This document shows, in pieces, positions 27,943 through 38,640 of a DNA stretch of 64,000 bases. Below the pieces are notes generated by a model. It was not told the origin of the DNA and searched no databases. It saw nothing but the letters and a program-made list of their open reading frames with translations. The DNA is from Xylaria sp. FL1777. Taxonomy: Eukaryota; Ascomycota; Sordariomycetes; Xylariales; Xylariaceae. How positions within the stretch are numbered: position 1 is the first letter of the stretch; the number at the start of each line of letters is the position of its first letter. The position numbers and the translations under genes were made by a program. The stretch lies in contig MU400641.1 of NCBI GenBank assembly GCA_022578965.1, positions 46,753 through 110,752 of the forward strand, read 5' to 3'.

Positions 27943-27962
27943 ATATAATAAAAAACGGAAAA

Positions 27963-29220
27963 ATGGTATTAAACGACCTATTTATTAAAAACGTAACTAA
28001 CATGTTACTAGAACCTACTAGTAATGCAACTGCAATATAATAGCGTTTTAACAAAAAACACAAAGCTAATAAATTTCTTAGTATATAAAAAATAATCGAT
28101 AGAATTGTAAAACTAGTATTATAGCTACTAACAAAAAAAAAAATAACAGAAAAAATCTCTTTTTAAAAGAACGCAAAAAAAGCATAAATAGCGCACACAT
28201 TAAAAAAAGCCCAAAAAAGCTAGCAAAGCATAAAGCTTAATAACAAAAATAACCTTAATATATTTATAACTTGCTATAACTTAAATATTACTATAAAAGC
28301 TAACTAAAAAAGCATTAAAAATACTGTTTAAAAGCTTTTTTAATAAACTTTATTAAACGTAAATATGCTAAAATTTTAAGCATAAATTATAGCTTTATAG
28401 CTAGCTTACAATAATAAAGCAGTATTATTTAAGCAAAACAAAAAAATGCTAATTAAAGTTAAAAAACAAACTAACAACTTTAAAAACAAAACACTAGTTA
28501 ATATTATTAAAGCAGTAAATATAGCGCTTATAAGCAATAACGCAATTATTACTAAAAAGCTATACAGCAAAAATACAATAATTACTTTTAAAAAAGCAGT
28601 GCTTTAAAAAGCTAAAAAAAAAAAATAAATTATAAAGGCCTTTAAAAAAAAGTTAAAAGTACAACAAAAAAAAGCAGCGCTAATAATAAAAAGCGTTCTA
28701 GCAAAATAAATTAAAGCAATATACTTAAACAAAAACTTATTGCAGCTATTATGCAATAAACACCCTAAAGTTATAAAGTGCAAAAAAATGCTATTTAAAA
28801 ATACAAAAGCTAGATTTACGTTAATATTATTATATATAAGCAGCATTATAGCAGCTAAAACAATATACAAAAATAGCTTTTTATAAAAAGCTTAACTGTT
28901 TAACTGCAAACTTTTTGCTATAAAGCTTAAAATTATACAATGCTTTAATTGCTATAAATATAGTTATATAGCTAAATATTGCTGCAAAAACTTAAAGTAT
29001 AACTATTGCTTAGCTTTAAAGCATTAAAAAAGTAAAAAAAGCTGCTTAATAAAAACATAAAAAGCAAAGCAAAAATATATAAACTGCAAAAAAGCATATA
29101 TAGCATAAAATAAAGCTTGCTAAAAAAAAGTTAAACAAAAAAACAAAGCAAAAGCAATATATATATTATAACTTAAAAGCTTTTAAAATGCTAAAAAAGT
29201 AATAATAACAAGCAAAAAAA
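27963..29220 (+). pseudogene. LINE-A copy 1 ORF1 (gag-like, three CCHC zinc knuckles), RIP-inactivated
   Basis: ATG at 27963 opens a frame whose stops are mostly TAA or TAG at positions where Gln is plausible. The frame stays in register to a cysteine-rich end. The first knuckle at 28941-28982 reads C-x2-C-x4-(H to Y)-x4-C. A second follows at about 28998-29045, and a third (C to Y)-x2-C-x3-H-x6-C at about 29076-29117; in copy 2 the equivalent His is intact. Three knuckles at the C-terminus are typical of Tad-clade ORF1, which binds element RNA. In copy 2 the distance from start to first knuckle is the same 978 bases, but ATG has become ATA at 49919 and the first Cys has become Tyr. The 3' limit is approximate. 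It cannot make a full-length protein without repair of the stops. Confidence 0.82.
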
Positions 29221-29229
29221 TAAATAAAA

Positions 29230-32200
29230 GTAGTTTAAAAATGCTAATAGCATTAATATTTATAAAGCTAAATAAAAAAAAGTTACTAGCAAAAAAACAA
29301 TAAACTAGCAATATAAACAAAAACTTATTTTTATTAACTTAATAATATATAATATTGCTTTTTAAAATATTATAAGATTTAAAAGCAATATAGCATATAT
29401 GCTACAAAACAATAGCTTTAATTATATAATAGTTTAAAAGCTAGTAATTAATAAATATAGCAATATATATTGCTTTAGTAGTAATAGCTATTAAGTTATT
29501 TAATTAAAAAGCAAAGCTATATTATATATAAACAAAAAAATTGCAATAAAAACACTAGTAAAAAATACTAATAAAAATTAAGCAAAAGTTATAATAAATA
29601 ATAATAACTTAGCAGTATTTTTATAGTTAATATACTTATTAAATTAAAAAAAGATAATTTAATATAGTTTAATTTAAAAAATATATAAAGCAAGCAAGCT
29701 AAAAAAACGCTATATATTTATAAGCAACTTTAACTTTTATTATTTACTATAAAACTTAAAAAGCAAAAAAAGCTAAAAAGCAAATAAACTACTTAAGTTT
29801 ACTATATAATAAAATCTTATGCTAGCTACTTTTTAAAAAAAAATAATTAAAATAAAGCATAAATAAAAAAGCTTAACAATAAACTTAGTATAAATATTTA
29901 GTAATTTAGCTATTATTTATTAAAAGAACTTAAAATAGCTAAGTTTTAATTATAAAGCACTAAAAGTTATAATTAACCTAAAAGCAGCTTTATAAAAATA
30001 CTTAAAAAAAGCAAAAAAATAAAACTAGCTTAAATTAAATAAAAATAAAGTAGCTATAAAAACAAAAGCTATTATTACAAAAATGTACATATTATATATA
30101 TTTAGTAAACTAAATAATACTTTTAACCTTTTAATTTAACAATTAATAAAAATAGCAAATAAAACAATGCTTAAAAAAACTATAAAAAAAGAACACTAAG
30201 TATTACTTTAGTAATTCTTAGAAGTAATTAAAACAAAAAGAAAAGCAAAACAAGTATACTACAAGTTTTAAAGCAAAAAGACTAAAGCAGTATAGCAAGC
30301 CTTTAAAAAAAAAAAAAAAAGCTTTTAGCAACAAAGTAAAAAAAGCATAAAAACGCAGCTAAAAATAAACATTTGCAAAAATATTTAAAGATTTTAAGTT
30401 ATTATAAAGCTTAGCTAAATAAACAAAGTTTGCTTATAAGCTAGCTTTAAAAATTACTATAATTTTACTACTAAAACAAACAAAAAGTAAGCTACTTTTT
30501 GTTAACACTTTTAAAGAAAAAATAGCTTTACTAATAAAACGCTTTTTTTTTGCACTACTAGTAAACCTATTTAATATACTTAAAAAAAACTTAACTTATA
30601 ATAACTACTAAAAGTTTATAATTAACGTTAATACAAGAAAAAAAAACATAATATTACTAATATAAAAGTTAGCGCTATAAAAAGTATTAAAAAATAACTT
30701 GCTATTTAATAGCTTTTTTAAAGCTTATAAACTTGCTTTAGCAAAAAAAATAGCAATATTATATACTGCTAGCTTTTTATTAAAGTATTACTTAATGCAA
30801 TTTAAGCAAGCAAAAATAGTAGTTATATTTAAACTTAAAAAGTTAAAAAAAACTAAAAGAACAGCTAAAAAGTAGCACTTTATTACGTTTATTTACATAG
30901 TAAAAAAAGTGCTAAAAAAAACCTATATTACTACATAACAAAAGTAGCTAAGCAAAAAAGTCTTTTATTAAACAACTAAATAAATAACAAACAAAATAAG
31001 TTAATAAACATAACTATTAAACTAATATTAAAAATAGCAAAAAAAGCAATTAGCAAAAAAAGCATAGCGTTTTTATTACAGCTAAACATTATAAAAGCTT
31101 TTAATACTATTAATAAAAAAAAAAATAATATACATTTTGTAATAAAAGAACTTTTTTTTTTAAATAGTTATATAAGTAAACTTTTTTATATTAAATTATA
31201 TAATGCATTTTTGTTTTAATAAAGCAGTATTTTAGCTAATAGCGCTAAAAGCTAAAGTTCTTTAAAAGCTTTTGCTTTTATTTTTTTTTTCTTTTTATAT
31301 ATTTTAACACTTTATAATAATTTTACTATATATTAAAAGCTAATAATAGTTAGCTTTACTAATAATATTAACTTTATTATAGCAAACTTAAATATAAAGC
31401 AAAACTGCAAAGCTTTAAAAGTAGCATAAAAAACATATAAAAGCTAAGCAAAACAACATAAAATAAAGTTCGTACTGCAAAAAAGCAAATTAATATATTT
31501 TTTTAGCAGTAAAACAGTGCTTATATAAATAGTATACTTTTTTAATGTAATAGTATACTTAAAAAATAACGCAAAATTCTTAAAAATATAGTTTAACAAA
31601 AACATAAAATAAAAAAAATACTTAATAAAGCTTAAAAAAAAACTAAGCATTTAGTTATACATAATAATTAAACTATAAAACTTTATATAAAGTAGTAGCG
31701 TAATAAAAACAAAGCAAATATACGTTATAATAATATAAAGCACTTTAGCTTATAACGTAGCAACTTAACATAAAAACTTTAAAAAAAATAAAGCAAAAAG
31801 TATTATTAATTTACTAACAATAATTTAAAACAAATGCTTTAAACATATAGCTAAAGCCTTTAAAGCAACTAAAATAAAGCACTTAAAAACTAAAATAAAG
31901 ATTTTTTTTATTAACTTATATTTTAGTAGCAAAGCAGCAGCTTGTAAGCATTGCATAAAAAGCTTAGCAGCTAAAAAATTAATCTAAAAAGCAACAAAAA
32001 AAATCAAAACTTTTATTTAAAACGCAAAAGCTTAAAAAGCTAAAAACTAAACAAAAAGCAGGCCTATAAGCAATAGTAAAAGTATAGCTAAAAAAAATCT
32101 AATGCTAGCTTTAAACTTCTAGCAAAAAAAGTAATTAAAAAAAAAAAAACTTAAAATTGCACTAAAAAAAAAATAAATAAACAAATAAAGCTAAACTAAA

Positions 32201-32340
32201 ATAAGCAGCAGTTATTTAATAATAGCTAAACAAAAGCCTAGCAAAAATAAAGCTTTTAAAAAGTACAACAGATTACTAAAGCATAAAGCAGCTATAATAA
32301 TGCAAATATGCACTGGAAAAATAAAGCTAAAGGCATTTTT
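29230..32340 (+). pseudogene. LINE-A copy 1 ORF2 (endonuclease-reverse transcriptase), RIP-inactivated
   Basis: The first reverse-transcriptase block, around 30810-30930, matches the LINE pattern of a Lys-Pro-x-Lys stretch, an Ala-Tyr-Arg-Pro-Ile-like stretch, then Gly-Lys-Val-Leu-Glu. The Pro, Gly and Glu positions are changed as C-to-T or G-to-A would predict. The catalytic F-A-D-D block is at 31355-31366 and reads F-T-N-N, both Asp having become Asn. In copy 2 (53311-53322) it reads F-A-N-N. The two blocks are 545 bases apart here but 546 in copy 2, so copy 1 has lost one base between them. The N-terminal part (about 29230-30500), where an endonuclease is expected, was not resolved into motifs. 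Both limits are approximate. Confidence 0.75.
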
Positions 32341-32859
32341 GCATAAAAAAAAGGTCTTAGGCTTTTTTATGCCTTTTTGCAAATACGCAAAAAAAAAAAA
32401 AACCTTTTAGCATATAGTTCTATGTTGCAACTTACTAAAAAACAAAAAAAAGCAGCTATAAAAAAGCTTTATAGCTAAGCTACTATAAACTAATAAAAAC
32501 TTACAATTAGCTATAAAAAAGCTTAAAGCTATAAGTAATATTGCAAAGTAGCTATTTATTACTAATAAAATAGCAATATATAATAAAGCAATTAAAATAA
32601 AAAAAAATAAAAAGAAAAAAAAAGAAGCAAAAAATAAGGAGAAAACTAGCAAAAGAAGCAAAAGCGCCCTTTTAAAAGTCCTAAAAAACAAAAAAAAAGC
32701 TTTTATGTGCTTCTTAAAAAAGCAAAAGGTCTAAAAGCTTTAAAGAAAGTTCTTTTGCTTTTTAACTATTACTTTTCGTCTAGCGAGCTAGTTAGTAAAA
32801 ACTAGTTATTACAAAGTAAAAAAACTTCAAAGTAGCAGCATAAATATTGTTGCATAAGG

Positions 32860-32951
32860 TTTTTATCCGGCTTTTTATACGGTTTTACTTATAAGTACAC
32901 AGGTAGAAAAACCGCGCTACAAAGCAGCACAGCGGGTTATTAATAATAATA
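32860..32951 (+). promoter_or_regulatory. LINE-A 3' end: conserved stem-loop and TAA tail
   Basis: The last ~90 bases keep GC-rich blocks (ATCCGG, ACCGCGCTAC, CACAGCGGG) that the rest of the element has lost. They are nearly identical in copy 2 (54810-54904). CGGTTTT (32880-32886) pairs with AAAACCG (32908-32914) around a palindromic loop containing ACTTATAAGT. The tail is (TAA)n. LINE enzymes often read such 3' structures as their template signal, so this is probably the recognition site of LINE-A, and it differs from the LINE-B/R1/SINE tail. Confidence 0.55.
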
Positions 32952-32965
32952 ATTAAAAATATATA

Positions 32966-33600
32966 AAGCAAAAAAAAAACGCTAAAAAAAAAACTAAAAG
33001 TTAATTATTTTATTTTTTTATTATTTTTTATTTTAAAGCATAAAAAAAGTTCTTAGTAAAAAAAACTAATAATTATATTAAAGAAGTTTTATTATAAGTA
33101 ATATAAAAACGTTTTAATAATATAAAGTTATTTTATTATAAATATTTTTATAAATATTTTTTTTAAATATAATAAACTAAATATAAAACTTAGCTAAGCT
33201 TAATAGTTTTTTAAAAAAAAGTATAAACTTTTTATAAGCACTTATATAAAAAAAATGCTAAACTTTTTTAAAAGCTTTTATTTATATATTTAAATATATA
33301 AAAAAGCTAAAACTAGTTTTAAAAAAGCTATAATGTTTTTATAAACACTAAAGCTTAAGTTATTTTTAAATATAGCAAAAAAATAAAAAAGAACTTATAA
33401 AACTAAATAAACAAAAAAAATAATATTAACTTTATTTAAAAAACGCTAATAAAAATAAAAAACTTTATAATTAAAAGTATTAAAATAAACTAAAAGCAGC
33501 TATATTTTAATAAAAGAAAATTAAATTAAAATAAAATAATTAAATAAGCTAACTAGCTAATTAAAGTAAATTTAAGCTAAATTATATAATAAAAATAAAA
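32966..33600. other. AT-rich spacer between LINE-A and LINE-B
   Basis: No gene or repeat that I can identify. Confidence 0.5.
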
Positions 33601-33615
33601 ATATAAATATTATAT

Positions 33616-33700
33616 ATATTATATTACTTAAGTTAATAGCTTACTAGCTATGCTAGTTTTTATTTTTTATATATATAAGTAAAAACTATGCTTATAAGTT
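33616..33700 (-). promoter_or_regulatory. LINE-B copy of the shared 3' tail
   Basis: On the minus strand the last ~80 bases read GTTTTTACTTATATATATA, an AGCATAGCTAGTAAGCTATT-like stretch, then AAGTAATATAATATA. R1 (about 27390-27471) and the SINE (about 41462-41545) end with the same succession of blocks. LINE-A does not. By analogy with known LINE/SINE pairs (for example UnaL2/UnaSINE1 in eel) this is probably the signal read by the LINE-B enzyme. Confidence 0.7.
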
Positions 33701-35559
33701 AAAAGCAAGCTATAAATAGCTTACTTTTTTTTTAGTAGCTAAGTAAAAACATTTTATATTTACTTTTAAGTTATACTAGTTTTATTACAATTTTATTAAG
33801 TGCTTTGCTTTTTACTTTTTTGCTTTTAAGTTATTTGCTTATTTATATTATGCTATTAACTAAGTATATGCACCTTTATATAGTTATTTTATAGTTCTTT
33901 TTTTTTTGTATTTTTTTTTGCTTTGTAGTTTACTTGCTTTAGTATTGCTATTTGCTTTATGCTACTTATAGCAGTTTTTTTAGTTTTAGCACTTATTTAG
34001 CTAAATATGCTACTTTTTTTTCTTAGTTTTTTTTTAAACCTTTTTTTATTATATTATTAATATATTGTAGTTTGTTTGCTTTAATATTACTGCTAGCTTT
34101 TTATTGCACTAGTTTTTTTATAATTAAGTTATAACTAAATTATAAGCAAAATTAATTCCTTGTTACTTTTTAGTTTGCTTTTTGCATATTTATTTTTTAA
34201 GCTGCTTTTATTCTTTTTGTAGTAAGCTTACTAAATAAATATAGCTTATAAATAGCTTATGCATTAAGTAATATAAAGTAATAATAAGTAATAAATTACT
34301 TTATTTAGCTATTTATGCTAATTTTTTTCTTTTTTAACTATTAATTTTATTACTTTTATTATTATTATTACTATATGCTTAGCTTATGCTTGCTTTAATA
34401 TATTAAAATGCTTAGTTTGTAATATAATGAGTTGCTAATATATTATAGTTATATAAAAATCTATTTTATTATAGCTGCTATACTTTTTATAATATATATT
34501 TATAATTAGCTTAGCTTAAATATATATGCTAATTAGTGTTAAGCTTATATATTTAAAGTTATAAGTTATTTTGCTGCAGTTTTTACTAGTTATTTAATTT
34601 ATAGTATTAAACAAAATAGCTAATAGTTTGCTATTATATAGTTTAAGCTTTTATAACTGTTTATTGTTATGCTTTTTTGCTATAATGCTAATTTTTAAAA
34701 TAAAAGTAAATATTTTAGTGCTTTATGCTAAAATATTACTAATAGCTTTAAAATTTGTATTTATTAAGCATGCTAAAATGCTTAAGCTATATTATTACTA
34801 TATTGCTTATATTATAGTAATATATTATGTACTTTTTATTGCTATTTTTTTTATACTAATTATATAAAAACATTAATAATTTTTATGCTTATAATATTAT
34901 TAGCAAGTTTATTAAGTGCTTATAATATAAAAAAAGCAAAATAAGCGCTAAAAGTAATAGTTATAATTTTATAAGTACTTTTAATTATATTAATGTTTAT
35001 ACGTTTTTAAGCTTTACTTTATGCTTATTTTAACTATTAAAGTTCTTTTAATTTTAAGTATTGCTAATAATTTTTTAGCTTAAAAAAGTTAATAAAAAAC
35101 TTTAATTATTTATTAAAGCTTGTATAGCTACATGCTATTTTTATAATAATAAAAATATTTAAGCTATATTTATAGCTAGTATGCAACTTTAAATTATAAT
35201 TAAAAAAGCAAAAAAAGCTGCAGTAAATAAAAAAGCTAGAAGTTTTACATAAATAAGCTAGTTAAAAAATATTTACGTAACTTTTAAAGGTTAGCATTAT
35301 TATATATTTAATAGCTAGAAGTTTTAGTAGAATTTTAGTGTTTAATGCTTAATAAAGTTGTTTAATTGCTTTGCTTTTTTATAATATATGCTTTTTAATT
35401 TCTGTCGTTTTATGTTTGTAATTTTATGTTGTTATTTTTAGTACTTTATTATATTATGCTTTACTTTAAAGTTTATAAACGTAAACTTATAATAAATAGC
35501 CTTTTTAAAACTATAAATAATAAATAGCTTTATAACAAATGCTTTAACTTTTATTTTAT

Positions 35560-38500
35560 AGTTATAATAAACCTTTTTTAGCTTAAAAAAAAGCTAGTAT
35601 TAATATTTAGCTACTTTTGCTTTATATTTAAAAGCTTTTATTTTTATGTTTTTATAGCTACTTATAATTTAATTAGTTTTTTAGCTACGTTATAATAGCT
35701 AAGCTTTTTTATATTTAAAACTTATTTAGCTATTTTATGTGCTTTTTTTAAGTTATATAATAATTAATAGCTTAATTAAAAATTTGTTTGCTTTTTTAGT
35801 ATACTATAAATACTATTATATTTAAAGCACTAATTTAAAAAATGCAGCAGTAATTCTTTAGTTTAACTGCACTAGTACGTTAGTAACTTATAGCTAAATA
35901 CTTTTTAAAACGTAAACTACTTTTTTAAGCTAATTTTTTTTATATATAGCTAAACTAATATAAAGTTTTTAACTTTATATAAGCTTTTATATATATTAAG
36001 CTGTTTATTATATAAAAGCTAGTTAGCAACAGTTTATTTAAACCTTGTTTTTTTTTATTTTTTAGTTTACTACTAGATATACTACATATATATTAATTTT
36101 AGGTTTATTAATAGCTTGTTTTTTTTATTGCTTTTATTGCTTTTTTAGTATATTTTATAGTTTAAGATTTTTAAAAGTTTGCTTTATGCTTTGCTAGCTT
36201 AAAATATTTTTTTTTGCTATTGTTTAGCTATACTTTATAGCTTTAAACCTTTTTATTGTTAGTTAAGTTATATGCTATTAAAGCTAGCTTTTTAAACTGC
36301 TTTTAAATATCATTTGCTATGCTTATGTTTTTAATTTTCTTTGCATATTTAATACTTTTGTAGTTTAGCTATAAGTTTAAAAAAAAAATTAGCAACTTTG
36401 TTTTAAGGTTAATTATATATATACTTTTATAAGCTCTAGTAATAACATATAAGCATTTATTTTAAATCTACTAAAGCGCTTTTAATAGCTTTTGTTTTAG
36501 CTGTTAGTTTTATTTTATTAATTTATGTTATATTATTAACTTATATTTAATTATTGCTTATATTATTACTATATATAGAAGTTTTGCTTAAATTATATTT
36601 AGTTTTTATATAAACTAAGCTAAATAGCTTACTAATAATGTTTATTTTTTTAGTTTTTTATAAAGCATTTTATATTGCTTTTTTTAATTTAAGCAGTAGT
36701 TTATTTATATGCTAAGCACTTTTACTACTGTTTTAAAGCATATTTTCTTTTAGCTTATTTTTACTGTATACTTAAAAGCTTTTTAGTTTAGCTTTATAAA
36801 ATAAACAAAATAATATTTGCTTAAATTAAATTTAAATTTATATTTTTAGCTTTATTTTAAACAAACTTTATAAGCTTGTTTAAGCGCTTTATAAGCTGTT
36901 TTTATATTTTTTTTAGCACTTAGTAAGTTTATATTATTTGTAAAAATAGCGCTTTAAAGCTTTTATATAAGCTACAGTTTATTATATAACAAAGCAATAT
37001 ATAAGCAAAAAAAAATTAGCAATAGTAAAAATTCTTATAAAATACCTGTTTTAATATATATTAAGTTTAACTTTTGTTTATTAAAAAGTAAAATTATTAT
37101 GTAGTTTATTAAAAAGCTTTATATTTATTATACTGTTTCCTTTAAAAAGCTTATTTTTTTAAGTATTTAATAAAGCTTTTTATGTACTATTAAGTTAAAT
37201 GTTTTTATTATATTTAAAAAAAGCATTAAAATTGCCTTATTTATAGCTTATATATAACATATTATAAAAATAATTAAATATAGTACTATTTTTATAAACT
37301 AATATAACTTATTTTTTATTTATTTAAAAAAAAGCAGTTTATATATTATAGCAGCATAAATTAATTTTAAAGCTATTTTAGCTTTAATAAGCTTTTTTAT
37401 TATATTTAATAAAGCAATAAGCTATTAAAAGCTTAGTAAGCTTTTATTTAGTTTATTTTTTAGAATAACTATTATTTAAGCGTTTTAAAAGCATTTTAAA
37501 TAATAATTAATTTAAAAGCTAACTAATGTTATATTAATTATACGCTTAGTAAAAAACTTATGTTTATTTTTATTATTTTTAAGTAGCTATAAGCTATATA
37601 TTTTTAAAAACGTATTTAAAATTTTATTTAATTTTAGTGCTTTTTAAATTTTTATATAGCTTAAAATTGTTTATATTTTGTAGTAATTTATGCTATAATA
37701 AAAAAAAAAAAAAGTTAAAAAAGCTAGCAAAATAGCTATATTTTTTAAGTTAACGTTTAGTTTTAAAAAGAACCTTTTAGTAAGAACTTTTGCTTTATTT
37801 TTAAAAATGCTTGCTATAATTACGTTTAAGTTGTTATTATTGCAAAAATTTAGCAGTACTAGCTTTTTTAATGCTTATAAGCTTTTTGTTTATGCTTACT
37901 TTAAAGTTTTTTATATTATTTTAGCTTGTTTTGCTTTTATACTTTTAGCTTTGCTTTTTTTTGTATTAAAAAAATTATATAGTTATTATTAAAAATAGCT
38001 TTTAAATGTTTTAGCTTAAGCTTTTTTTTGTGCTTTGTTTGCTTTACGTTTATTTTAATAAGCTTTTTTAGTTTAAACTTTTTACTAATAAACGTAAGCT
38101 TTTTTTTCTTTTTATACTGCTTGCTTTATTTTTGCTATTTATTAGTTATATTATAATTTATTTTTTTTTTAGTTTAGTATTATTTTGTTTATAATCTTAT
38201 TTAAGCTATTAAATAGCTTTTTTATAGCTAGATTTAAATATTTAAAGTTTTTAGCGTTTATTAAATAAAAAGTTGCTAAAAAAAAGCATGCTTTAATTTT
38301 TATTTGTTTTATATTAGCTAGCTTTTAGTTTTAGCTTAGGTTTTTTAAAGGTTTATTTAGTTTATTAAAGCTTTTTATTTAGTACTTAAGCAACTTATAG
38401 TTGCTTTTTATTATGTTTAAGCTTAATATAAAAGTAGGTTTTAAGTTTATTAATACTTAAGCTAGGTTTATAATAATATTTAGTTTTTTTTAGTTAAAAA

Positions 38501-38640
38501 AAGTGCTTATGTTTTTTAAAGTAATAAGCTTAAAGTTCTAGTTTTATATTAGTAGTATAGCTTTTTTAGCTTTAATATATAGCTTTAGTATATATATTTA
38601 ATTTTAGTAATATAAGTTAAAATCCCTAAGTAATAAAATC
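35560..38640 (-). pseudogene. LINE-B ORF2 (RT / RNase H / C-terminal zinc motif), RIP-inactivated
   Basis: One frame (codons starting at positions divisible by 3, reading downward) runs throughout with TAA/TAG mostly in place of presumed Gln codons. A Lys/Arg-rich linker of the type that precedes LINE reverse transcriptase lies near 38220-38040. An RNase H-like start (I-Y-S-D-G pattern, now I-Y-S-N-N) begins at 36576. At 35949-35926 eight codons read L-Y-I-K-K-I-S-L, exactly what C-to-T and G-to-A change makes of L-R-T-G-K-I-G-L, a hallmark near the end of Tad-type ORF2. A C-x-C-x8-H-x4-C set follows at 35877-35827, its first Cys now Tyr. The RT catalytic block was not found by eye. The upstream limit is simply where I began reading. 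Confidence 0.72.

Larger units (their letters stand above)
27808..32951 (+). mobile_element. LINE-A copy 1: Tad-like non-LTR retrotransposon, full length (5,144 bp)
   Basis: Complete element between two copies of ATTAAAAATATATA (27794-27807 and 32952-32965). It has a structured 5' leader (27808-27962), ORF1 with CCHC knuckles, ORF2 with reverse transcriptase blocks, and a 3' leader of which the last ~75 bases are GC-rich. It ends in (TAA)n. This architecture is that of the Tad/MGL group of fungal LINEs. The 5,146 bp copy at 49759-54904 is colinear. Of the three LINE-A copies this one is the least mutated. Both ORFs are broken by TAA/TAG in place of Gln codons, and ORF2 carries a one-base shift relative to copy 2. 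Open frames antisense to it at 28604-28870, 31444-31650 and 32407-32691 are shadows. Confidence 0.92.

Noticed and set aside
32407..32691. 94-codon minus-strand frame as a membrane protein
   Set aside because: It is antisense to the 3' part of LINE-A, and the matching stretch of copy 2 does not keep it open to the same extent.
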